A stretch of DNA of 5,714 bases from JACMLD01 sp040004415 (GCA_040004415.1 JBDUAY010000382.1:1-5714); one strand, 5' to 3'. Positions 1 through 5,714 are shown, counted from the first letter of the stretch. A program made the numbers and translations. The notes: generated by a model from the sequence alone, not told the origin.

Positions 1-187
1 AATTTGTACAGCTTGTTTTATAATAGCTTGAAAGTTTTTTCACAGACTGACGTTGACGGCTTGCTGCCGGGCTGGATTCTGTGATTCGTCCGCCCAGCCA
101 CGAACTTGGTTAATAAAACTAAACTTAAATTTTACAACAAAAACATTTTAATAAAACGTCGCACTAACAAATGCTGACGACGAATAA
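1..187. other. unassigned, AT-rich stretch with no gene
   Basis: I see no coding region I can support here. Roughly bases 109-156 are very AT-rich, while 60-100 are GC-rich and hold a small inverted repeat (GGCTGG at 70-75 against CCAGCC at 94-99). The 11-mer CGTCCGCCCAG occurs at 87-97 and again at 204-214. A short minus-strand open frame crosses the GC-rich part, but it has no good start and resembles nothing I recognise. The stretch may be the rearranged upstream region of the AraC remnant that follows. Confidence 0.5.
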
Positions 188-547
188 ATGATCATTGCTC
201 CAACGTCCGCCCAGTCTGGCAGCAACCGCATGTTGGGTGGCGTCATCGTCGGTTTGTGCCAGGTGGAACAACAATATTATCTTGAAGATCCATCATTCCC
301 TTGTTGCTCTCATACTTGTATATTTCTCAAGTTTTTTAACAAGACATTGTCTAACCTCATTACGGACAGAATTATCCTTGAGGCAAAAAGAGAATTATAC
401 CTCACGCTAAAACCGGTTAAAGCAATTGCCTACGATCTTGGTTTTACAGACGAATTTCATTTCAGCAGGTATTTCAAAAAAAATGTCAATATCTCTCCTC
501 AAACGTTTCGTGATACCGTAGGCTCCGGTAAAGCGCTTGCGGGATAG
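188..547 (+). pseudogene. AraC-family transcriptional regulator, C-terminal remnant
   Basis: The open frame runs 119 codons, but only its second half, from about base 335 (residue 50), looks like a real protein. That half is the C-terminal part of an AraC/XylS DNA-binding domain. It contains NKTLSNLITDRIILEAKREL, the inter-helix stretch LKPVKAIAYDLGF, then the second helix-turn-helix with GFTDEFHFSRYFKK and the family's closing SPQTFR. Intact family members are usually 270-300 residues. The effector-binding domain and the first helix-turn-helix are missing, and residues 1-49 resemble neither. Just upstream, another frame (313-336) reads YLYISQVF, reminiscent of the NYLSQVF motif of the first recognition helix. 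This suggests a frameshift or small deletion at the T6 run, 332-337. With a single helix-turn-helix half it is unlikely to bind DNA normally. The next remnant starts 58 bp downstream on the same strand. The family assignment is strong; exact ends are not. Confidence 0.8.
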
Positions 548-605
548 TATTAGTCATGTGATTGCCTGAATTATCCATGTCCCCATGTTACAAGATGGCT
601 GAGTT

Positions 606-983
606 TTGAAAAAAACTAATTATCTCCCGGTACCGCCATGGGATATGGACAGTGCCGCCGCCCGATTGAAACTTCTTGAAAATGATTACAATTCCCTCGA
701 TGCAACCACCATCAGCGTAAACTTTACCGGGCAAGCAGAAGTTCGCATTGGAACTCAATTTCTGAACGGACGGAAGGACATCTATCAATACCTATGTAAA
801 GATTTAGCTGCAAAAAAAGATTATCATCTTAAGCTGGACCTTTGGGGTGCGTTGAAAGGGCGAATGGCAGTCCGGTACGAGTTAGAATGGACGGATGAAA
901 GTGAAAAGCCGTTCAAAAGTTACGGCGTCCAGGTTTTTCAATTTGACGACAATGGCTTAAAGCTTCAGTTGCGTCTTTTGTAA
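606..983 (+). CDS. DUF1348 / NTF2-like (SnoaL-fold) protein, C-terminally truncated
   Basis: This is a 125-residue protein of the DUF1348 family (cone-shaped NTF2-like fold, no well-established function). Family marks in order are PVPPW near the start, the stretch around YNSLDATT that replaces the usual WNSRDP, FLNGRKDIYQYL (consensus F-NGR--I--FL), DYHLKLDLWG, RMAVRYELEWTDE, KSYGVQVFQFDDNGL. It diverges where most members have WRNR: here the sequence is EVRIGT. Homology stops at DNGLK. The usual ending, about 20-25 residues with an R-ASIND-like motif, is replaced by LQLRLL and a stop, and those codons lie antisense to the AHSA1 remnant on the other strand. The frame must start at TTG 606, because a TGA lies just before it at 600-602; no ATG start precedes the conserved core. 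It is probably a broken gene that still has an open frame. I am confident of the family and doubtful that it works. Confidence 0.75.
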   Translation: MKKTNYLPVPPWDMDSAAARLKLLENDYNSLDATTISVNFTGQAEVRIGTQFLNGRKDIYQYLCKDLAAKKDYHLKLDLWGALKGRMAVRYELEWTDESEKPFKSYGVQVFQFDDNGLKLQLRLL

Positions 984-1218
984 ATTTGCAATAGCTGTCC
1001 TCAAATAACGATGCTGTTCCTTGTCGGGAATTATTTCAATATTTTCATTTTGCTGAAGTGTTTGTCTCCGAAATGATAATTCCTCTCATCGTTAAGTTTG
1101 TTAAGGATTGACTTCAATGTCTTCGCCCGACCAAAGCTTTTGGACTATTGACGGCTTTAAGAACTTCGGGCGGCGATTGCTCTATCAAAATGGTCGTAAT
1201 AAAATTTTGATTGTTCAT
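964..1218 (-). pseudogene. AHSA1/SRPBCC-family (START-like) protein, multiply frameshifted remnant
   Basis: On the minus strand, ATG at 1218 opens MNNQNFITTILIEQSPPEVL then KAVNSPKAL, the typical N-terminus of Bacteroidota Activator-of-Hsp90-ATPase-like SRPBCC proteins (consensus like NQNFTTTI-VDQSP-EVF-AINN). The frame stops at TGA 1116-1114, but the family alignment continues by changing frame. Around 1131-1135 it becomes WSGEDIEVNP; around 1100-1106, LNKLNDERNYHFGDKHFSKM; around 1038-1042, IEIIPDK; and around 1009-1020, LFEDSYCKFTKDATEA. These pieces lie in family order (W-S-E-I, LNDEFNYH, K-IE-IPDK, V-DSY--FTKDKTEW). That gives four frame breaks, mostly single-base changes, in about 86 recoverable codons. 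The family is usually about 140-150 residues, so the C-terminal third or more is missing. SRPBCC folds bind small hydrophobic ligands, but the ligand here is unknown. The gene is dead. It was found by reading frames by hand, and I consider the assignment well supported. Confidence 0.78.
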
Positions 1219-1303
1219 TTTAATTTCTGTTTTTACTTAGTTAATTCATTGTTGTTTTGTTGTGAGTTGCCTGGAATATTTGCTAATAAAATAAACGCTG
1301 CTG

Positions 1304-1327
1304 AAGCAATTGCCCCAATTGCTTTTT
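1304..1327 (+). terminator. rho-independent-type terminator hairpin (plus strand), orphaned
   Basis: The stem AAGCAATTG (1304-1312) and CAATTGCTT (1316-1324) is a perfect 9-bp inverted repeat around a 3-nt loop, CCC, followed by a run of T to 1327. On the plus strand this is the layout of an intrinsic terminator, although the stem is AT-rich and so not very stable. On the minus strand the hairpin has no T run after it. No intact plus-strand gene ends just before it, so it may be left over from a deleted gene. Confidence 0.5.
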
Positions 1328-1337
1328 AGCATGCTAA
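1326..1337. repeat. 12-bp perfect palindrome TTAGCATGCTAA
   Basis: TTAGCATGCTAA is its own reverse complement and overlaps the T run of the terminator hairpin. It sits about 22-30 bp before the point where homology to the TonB-dependent receptor begins. It could be a protein-binding site or part of a rearrangement junction. Chance is also possible in AT-rich DNA. Confidence 0.35.
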
Positions 1338-1358
1338 GTAGTTTATTTTATGTTATAG

Positions 1359-2555
1359 AAATTATTCAGGCATCCCTATTCCTTCATTGGAACTGATCAC
1401 CAGACGGAAATATCACTTGACTACAGAATGCCGGCAGGCAAAGATTTTACCATTGAAACTGTTGCCAAATTAGGGTTAGTGAACCTGAACAATAATGTTA
1501 TCACAGATACATTACCTGGCAACGGCTCTTATATCAATAAACATGGTCAGTCATATGGCTTCAATTATAAACGCAGTATTTACGCTGGTTATGTTTCCTC
1601 CTCTTTTTCTGTTTTGCGCGGATTTCTGGAGGGAAAGCTGGGTCTGCGCTACGAAAGAACCAATGCAACAGCTGACTTTGCAGGTGTTAGTACTCCGGGC
1701 TATAATACATTTGCGCCTTCTTTCATGGCGCAGCATATACTCGATGAAACGCAGTCCGTTAAATTTGCTTATACCAACCGGATTGAGCGGCCGGATTATG
1801 GTGACCTTAATCCATTTTTTTATAATATCAGCGATCCCCACAACCTGAGCACCGGTAATCCTTTGTTGCGCCCGGAACTTGGACACGGCTTTGAATTGGG
1901 TTACAACAAAACATTTAAAAAAGGTGGGAATATTTAAGTGGCGGCTTTTTACCGTCACAATACGGACGACATCCAGGCATTTAGTACCTATTACCCGGTG
2001 TTCAATGTCAATGGCACGGCTTATACGGACGTAACCTTAACGCAACGATACAATATTGGTTGGCAAACCAATACCGGTATGAGCATTTTCGGTTCGGTAC
2101 CCGTTACCCCAAAAATGAATCTCCATTCAAATATACAACTGAGTGAAAGAATTAACAGCACGCCCGGCCTGGCCACCGTCAGCGGATTTGCGTACCGCAG
2201 GAATCTGAATGCCAGCCACCAGTTTGCGCATGATTTTACTGCAGAATTGTTTGGGAACTATAATTCATCGCAGAAAAATCTCCAGGGAACCAGGCCGGTA
2301 TTCTTTTTTTATAACCTGGCAGTCCGCAAACTATTCTTTCATAAAAAAGGCAGTATTGGTTTTACAACTACCAATCCGTTCGGGGAATATGTAAAACAGC
2401 AATCAACTGCCTATGGACCGAACTTTAACCAGGAAAATATGCGGCTGGTGCCACTGCGTTCGTTCGGCATTACGGTGAGTTATAAATTCGGGAAACTGGA
2501 ATTTAAGAAAATTAAAGAAGATGAAGGCGGCCCGCAGGCGCCCACGGAGAATTAA
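1359..2555 (+). pseudogene. TonB-dependent receptor / outer-membrane beta-barrel protein, C-terminal half with internal stop
   Basis: One frame is read from just after a TAG (1356-1358), with receptor-like sequence from about 1371 (PYSFIGTDHQTEISLDYRMP) to TAA at 2553-2555. It is interrupted only by TAA at 1935-1937. It matches the C-terminal barrel of the large Bacteroidota TonB-dependent receptor families (OMP_b-brl_3 type). Marks are LGLRYERTNA, NRIERPDYGDLNPFFYNISD, the STGNPLLRPELGHGFELGYN motif, AAFYRHNTDDIQ after the stop, late strands around NLAVRKLFF, and a terminal strand SFGITVSYKFGKLEFKK. Intact members are commonly 700-900 residues; about 397 codons remain. Signal peptide, carboxypeptidase-like domain and TonB plug are absent, so it cannot be exported or take up ligand. 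Without the stop the frame would read NI-(Y?)-VAAFYRH, so TAA is probably a single-base change from TAT. GTG at 1938 directly follows the stop and is not a credible start. The ancestral substrate cannot be told. The family is very likely, and its being broken nearly certain if the assembly is right. Confidence 0.9.
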
Positions 2556-2606
2556 ATGAAAGCGCAGGTGATACCCTTACCATCTTCTCATAATTGCAGG
2601 CGCAGG

Positions 2607-3053
2607 TTAGCGTGCTTTGAGTAGTAAATTCCTTTCAGGGAAACGGCGGATGAGTGTATCCCCGTAGTATTCTTTTTTCAAAGAGCCGTCCTGTTCAAAC
2701 CAGGCAGGCAGACCATAAAAATCGCCCTGGATTTTTGGAACCCTGAATTTTTTTATGATGCGTTGTCCGTTCAGATCATGCAGGGCAACCGATAATGCTG
2801 TAATATATTTACGACGCAGATAGCTGCTGGAAAGGGTCCCGGGCGCACCACTGAATACCCATTGGAGCATCAACGCGCTTTGACTGTAACAGCCTGCCTG
2901 TTCCAGGAATTCCAGTCCCTTTTGTTTCCAGTTCAAAAAATGGATCGGAGCTTTATTCAGATCAAGCAACGCCTTGTCTATCCTGGCTAATTCTGCTTGC
3001 AGCCGCCGACGCTCGGTTTTGAGCGCTGCCACCGTTTCATCTTCATTGTTCAT
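2607..3053 (-). CDS. hypothetical 148-residue protein with N-terminal coiled coil, possibly winged-helix
   Basis: I cannot name this protein. Residues about 4-33 are charged, with leucine or isoleucine at 11, 18, 22, 25, 29 and 32, and form a probable coiled coil. A compact basic domain follows at about 55-130. It has LMLQWVF (61-67), then YLRRKYITALSVALHDLNGQ (78-97), which looks like a helix carrying basic residues. Next come RIIKKFRVPKIQGDFYGLP (98-116) and a WFEQDGSLKKEYY tail. The helix, turn, helix, beta-hairpin order and the YGLP-WF ending recall small predicted winged-helix proteins of Bacteroidota. This is inference from pattern only. There is no signal peptide or membrane segment, so it should be cytoplasmic. 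It starts 14 bp after the YncE-like gene and is probably cotranscribed with it. The start at 3053 is the first ATG and gives a sensible N-terminus. No convincing terminator lies in the 51 bp before the convergent receptor remnant. It is a real gene; the function is unknown. Confidence 0.8.
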   Translation of the reverse strand: MNNEDETVAALKTERRRLQAELARIDKALLDLNKAPIHFLNWKQKGLEFLEQAGCYSQSALMLQWVFSGAPGTLSSSYLRRKYITALSVALHDLNGQRIIKKFRVPKIQGDFYGLPAWFEQDGSLKKEYYGDTLIRRFPERNLLLKAR

Positions 3054-3067
3054 ACTGCGGGAAAAGT

Positions 3068-4078
3068 CTAATTTTTCTTATATACCAGCACTTCAAAACT
3101 GCCGGGAATTATTGTACGGGTACCCGGTTCAAAACGGGCCACACTGAAGTAAAGTTTATGCGTTGTCTTGTCAAGGGCCATCGTTTTTGCCCGCACTTTT
3201 GTATAGAGGGTTTGAACCACAGAATATTCGTCTGCTGAATGTTGTTTTATAATGGTGGCGGTACTATCGCCATTGGAACAGAAAATTAATTTTGCAGGTG
3301 CGTCATATACGACTGCGTCCACGCCGGCGCCGATGGGCACAGTCGTTATCACCTTGCCTGATTTAATATCGACAACACTCATGCCCTTGTTTTGCCGGCA
3401 GACCGTAAATGCGCGGCCGTTGGCGGGGTCAAGTGTAATACCGGTCGGACCGCCGCAGGGCGCCAACGGATAAGCATGAATTACTTTCATTGCATCTGCG
3501 TTTATGACTACCAGGCTGTTCTTATCTTCGAGGTTATTATATATTAAGCCTTTTCCGTCTGCAACGGCGAATTCCGGGGCGCCGCCCAGGTCAACCGTTC
3601 CTGTAACCTTCAATGTCAGCGGATCAATGACGGCCGCAGCGTTTCCATCACCGCAAAACGCAAAAACTTTTTTTGAATACGGGTCAAACATTATCCCATC
3701 AGGTCCTTTGGGCGCAACGGGTACCGTCGTAATGGTTTTGAATGTTTTCAGATCAAATACCACAACCGAATTGTCCCGGCCGTCTGTAATAAAGCCTTTA
3801 TTGTCCGCATTGTCAATAGCAATGCCGTGAACCCCTTTCATGTTATCTATCGACCCAATAGGTTTGTCGGTGTTCAGGTCAATAACATTCACTGAACTGC
3901 CGTGTGAAACAAACAGGTGTCTGTTAACCTCATCGATGGACAGGTAATCATAACCACCGTTACCGGGCAATGCAATGGATTTCTCCAGGGAATACAGAAC
4001 AGGCGATTGTGCCTGGTTTTGCTGACAAAATACAATCCCTGCCAGCAGCAGCGGCATTACAACAGCTAAAGTTTTCAT
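3068..4078 (-). CDS. secreted YncE-like / YVTN-repeat beta-propeller protein
   Basis: This is a 336-residue protein made of repeated beta-propeller blades. Each blade follows the pattern ID-------FV---------VID--T-K-IG-I. Examples are YLSIDEVNRHLFVSHGSSVN, GIAIDNADNKGFITDGRDNS, GIMFDPYSKKVFAFCGDGNA and GITLDPANGRAFTVCRQNKG, each followed by a VVDIKSGKVITTVPI-type strand. About six or seven blades can be counted, the usual number for YncE and related YVTN proteins. I chose the start MKTLAVVMPLLLAGIVFC at 4078, 48 bp inside the longest open frame, because it gives a clean signal peptide, probably cleaved near NQA-QS (residue 23). FC at 17-18 is not a good lipobox, so I expect a soluble periplasmic protein. 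Such propellers mostly bind partners or surfaces; ligand and catalysis are unknown here. The 148-residue gene follows after 14 bp. An A-rich leader (AAAAAAAAACC before ATG) replaces a Shine-Dalgarno. Confidence 0.85.
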   Translation of the reverse strand: MKTLAVVMPLLLAGIVFCQQNQAQSPVLYSLEKSIALPGNGGYDYLSIDEVNRHLFVSHGSSVNVIDLNTDKPIGSIDNMKGVHGIAIDNADNKGFITDGRDNSVVVFDLKTFKTITTVPVAPKGPDGIMFDPYSKKVFAFCGDGNAAAVIDPLTLKVTGTVDLGGAPEFAVADGKGLIYNNLEDKNSLVVINADAMKVIHAYPLAPCGGPTGITLDPANGRAFTVCRQNKGMSVVDIKSGKVITTVPIGAGVDAVVYDAPAKLIFCSNGDSTATIIKQHSADEYSVVQTLYTKVRAKTMALDKTTHKLYFSVARFEPGTRTIIPGSFEVLVYKKN

Positions 4079-4089
4079 GGTTTTTTTTT
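4079..4089 (-). promoter_or_regulatory. A-rich translation leader deciding the start at 4078
   Basis: On the minus strand, nine A residues and CC stand directly before ATG 4078. Bacteroidota genes generally lack a Shine-Dalgarno and favour A-rich leaders, so this supports 4078 over the longer start at 4126. The A9 run also makes this spot prone to slippage. Confidence 0.4.
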
Positions 4090-4178
4090 GAATGAATGGA
4101 AGATTGAAAACAAAACCCTTTCTCATTTATCCAAGATAAGAGCCGATTCTGAATCAATGTTGAAGTTGGCTTGCCCCC

Positions 4179-4205
4179 TGGATAAAAATTTGACAGGTTT
4201 ATCCA
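4179..4205. repeat. 8-bp perfect inverted repeat, possible operator or leader hairpin
   Basis: TGGATAAA (4179-4186) and TTTATCCA (4198-4205) are perfect reverse complements with an 11-nt spacer. A third copy, TTTATCCAA, lies at 4126-4134 and matches 4198-4206 over nine bases. An alternative stem, AGGTTT (4195-4200) with AAACCT (4205-4210), overlaps it, so the two could compete in RNA. The site lies about 100-127 bp upstream of the YncE-like start and 84-110 bp downstream of the lipoprotein stop. It could be a repressor or activator site for the downstream pair, or a weak terminator after the lipoprotein gene (on the minus strand the overlapping stem is followed by GTCAAATTTTTA). The repeat is certain; the function is inferred. 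Confidence 0.45.
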
Positions 4206-4288
4206 AACCTTTAAAGCCCCAAACTATTGGCCAGGAAAATACTGCAAAAACTATAAACTACAATATGCATCGTTATATTCTAAATGAT

Positions 4289-5707
4289 TTACGGGTGATG
4301 CTGGTTGCCTGTTCCATTAAACTGGAAAGCGCCAATATCTTTACCGGGCAGCGTTAATTCGGTTACGCCATAAACGGGGTCAATGGGCACAGCCGCCAGC
4401 GGGCCGAAGCTGGTATAACCTTTTCCGATTGCCGGAGAGGTTGGCTGTAACCTGAAATCATATCCAGCTACAGCCTGTATTCCGAACAACGGAATTCTAT
4501 TTGGAACGGGCAATGGAAAATTATAAAACTGCGGATTATTTTTCTGCACTACCGGCGTCGCATCATATACATCACCATATTTATAACTCGCTGCTAAAAA
4601 CCTTGTATAGTCAGGAATATCCGTTGACTGGGGTCTTGTCCAGCCACCCGACAGGCTGGCATTGGTGGGGTAAATCTGATTTACCACAGCCAGTGAATCA
4701 CCGTATTCGTAGTTGTAACCATAATGTATATTGAGCGTGTCGGCAGGAGGGTTGTTTACGATACGCAAACCGAACTTACAGTTTACCATCAGGTTATTAT
4801 ATGCCATGCCACGGGCTCCTTCTTCAAAATTAATGTTTGCACCGCGGCCGGACTGAATCTGGCGGTATCCGCAGGAAACAAATGTATTGTTCCACATGTT
4901 AATATTGGTCTGGCTGCCACCTACAGGTTGTCCTTTATTCGAAGCTTTTTGTCCATTGGTCGCCATGCCCACAAAAAGGTTATATGCCATGTCCCCAACG
5001 GTTCCGCCTTTGCAATTTAAACAGTCTCCTCCATGTATGCCGCCTTTTTCAAATGTATTGCGCATAAAAGCAATTTTGCCATTGGAAATACGAATGGGAT
5101 CATCCACGCCACCATAGAGCCAGCTGTCTTCCATAACAAATATGCCTTTAGAATTCTGGAACAGTATGGAAAATGCTGTTCCTGCGCTCTGGTTGACGAA
5201 TGCGCCCTGTGAAATCGTCAGTGCCGATCCACCAAATTCAACGTGTGTCCATTTCAGGATCAGGGACGGGCAATTACCCGCGCAATAGATTCCCGGCCAG
5301 CCACCTGCGAAAGCAACATCTGTTGAAGGGTCCTGGCCGGGCGCATCGTTTTTCAATTTTTGCAGGCTGTCGACTGTTATCCAGATGGGTGCAGTTTTGG
5401 TTCCGAGGCTTATCAATGAGCCTTGCACAAATATACCGGCGTGATTCATTACATTAATATGAACACCGGGTTGAATCATTAATGTATCGCCAGCATTAAT
5501 GATTACGTCACAACCAATATTGTATGTTTTACCGGCAAGCATTGTCCCTTTGATATTCTTGCATAAAGGTGCAGCATCACTGATAGGTTGTGCCGCCTGA
5601 ACAACCGGCGTATAAAGGTTACGTTTTTCTGCTGCCCATTTTTTACATCCTGAAAAAAGGACTACGCTGAAAACCAAAACGGCACATAAAAAATATATTC
5701 GTTTCAT
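4289..5707 (-). CDS. lipoprotein with right-handed parallel beta-helix fold
   Basis: This 472-residue protein has a lipoprotein signal: MKR, a hydrophobic core, then LFSGC with lipidated Cys21. CKKW follows rather than the acidic cluster of known Bacteroidota surface-export signals, so periplasmic anchoring is somewhat more likely. Residues about 66-111 form the entry to a beta-helix: a GDTLMIQPGVHINV stretch, then GIFVQGSLISLGTKTAPIWI, the common G-L-A-GT---PI-FT pattern. The middle (about 130-330) has short repeating coils such as WTHVEFGGSALTIS, NTFEKGG, NNTFVSCG and NNLMVNCKFGLRIVNN. The C-terminus (417-463) is the usual closing module, YDFRLQPTSPAIGKGY ... GKDIGAFQF. The mature part holds eight more cysteines (49, 66, 142, 146, 229, 232, 279, 310), including CAGNC and CLNC, so disulfides or a metal site are possible. 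Beta-helix proteins often bind or cut polysaccharides, but I see no recognisable lyase or hydrolase active site. The promoter lies outside the window. Confidence 0.85.
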   Translation of the reverse strand: MKRIYFLCAVLVFSVVLFSGCKKWAAEKRNLYTPVVQAAQPISDAAPLCKNIKGTMLAGKTYNIGCDVIINAGDTLMIQPGVHINVMNHAGIFVQGSLISLGTKTAPIWITVDSLQKLKNDAPGQDPSTDVAFAGGWPGIYCAGNCPSLILKWTHVEFGGSALTISQGAFVNQSAGTAFSILFQNSKGIFVMEDSWLYGGVDDPIRISNGKIAFMRNTFEKGGIHGGDCLNCKGGTVGDMAYNLFVGMATNGQKASNKGQPVGGSQTNINMWNNTFVSCGYRQIQSGRGANINFEEGARGMAYNNLMVNCKFGLRIVNNPPADTLNIHYGYNYEYGDSLAVVNQIYPTNASLSGGWTRPQSTDIPDYTRFLAASYKYGDVYDATPVVQKNNPQFYNFPLPVPNRIPLFGIQAVAGYDFRLQPTSPAIGKGYTSFGPLAAVPIDPVYGVTELTLPGKDIGAFQFNGTGNQHHP

Positions 5708-5714
5708 ATTGCAT

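Noticed and set aside
157..241. Integron attC-like site (GTTGGGT at 232-238 as a GTTRRRY core)
   Set aside because: No matching RYYYAAC partner at proper spacing, only a short CCAAC/GTTGG pairing, and no integrase or cassette array in view.
1108..1329. Plus-strand open frame of 73 codons
   Set aside because: It overlaps the minus-strand AHSA1 remnant, whose family match is far better, and the rest is low-complexity AT-rich sequence resembling no protein.
960..1360. Insertion sequence or miniature transposon explaining the gap
   Set aside because: No transposase sequence, no paired terminal inverted repeats at the edges and no target duplication; the stretch is mostly explained by the AHSA1 remnant and a terminator hairpin.
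1935..1937. TAA as a programmed recoding or readthrough site
   Set aside because: The gene already lacks its signal peptide and plug domain, so a functional recoding event is very unlikely; a plain nonsense mutation is enough.
1551..1958. Minus-strand open frame of 135 codons opposite the receptor remnant
   Set aside because: It is the antisense shadow of clear barrel-coding sequence and shows no family motifs.
2556..2606. Terminator between the receptor remnant and the convergent 148-residue gene
   Set aside because: GCGCAGGT occurs twice and a bulged AAAGC/GCTTT pairing is possible, but there is no stable stem followed by a T run on either strand.
4079..4126. Longer start for the YncE-like gene (ATG at 4126)
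   Set aside because: It would add 16 residues ahead of a clean signal peptide. The start at 4078 has an A-rich leader and puts the signal sequence at the N-terminus.
4220..4248. Bacteroidota-type promoter on the minus strand (TTTG ... TAGTTTG)
   Set aside because: The -7 element lacks one base of TAnnTTTG and the spacing is about two bases short; too weak to annotate.

Overview
The window looks like a chromosomal segment from a member of the Bacteroidota, probably the Chitinophagaceae or Sphingobacteriaceae side of the phylum. The evidence is a TonB-dependent-receptor outer-membrane barrel of the type abundant there, a lipoprotein beta-helix ending in the SPAIG...DIGAFQ signature, A-rich leaders instead of Shine-Dalgarno sequences, and moderate GC. 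Species cannot be told from the sequence.

The window has two halves. Bases 1-2555 are a gene graveyard. In order they hold an unassigned AT-rich stretch (1-187), the C-terminal end of an AraC-family regulator without its N-terminus (188-547), a DUF1348/NTF2-like protein that lost its C-terminus (606-983), and a minus-strand, multiply frameshifted AHSA1/SRPBCC-family gene (about 1218 down to 964). After these come an orphan terminator hairpin beside a 12-bp palindrome (1304-1337), and the C-terminal half of a TonB-dependent receptor barrel that also carries an in-frame TAA (about 1359-2555). The DUF1348 and AHSA1 remnants converge and both lose homology at about base 960, which points to one deletion that removed both 3' ends.

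Bases 2600-5707 are in good order: three intact genes, all on the minus strand. Read 5' to 3' they are a beta-helix lipoprotein (5707-4289), a secreted YncE-like beta-propeller protein (4078-3068), and a 148-residue protein with an N-terminal coiled coil (3053-2607). The last two are 14 bp apart and probably cotranscribed. The lipoprotein gene is separated from them by about 210 bp containing a perfect 8-bp inverted repeat that could be an operator or an RNA hairpin. Two of the three products are exported, so the group probably acts in the cell envelope, but the sequence does not reveal a substrate or pathway.

I found no RNA genes, CRISPR array, insertion sequence or recognisable defence system. 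The most informative content is the hidden AHSA1 pseudogene and the deletion scar, not a new system.
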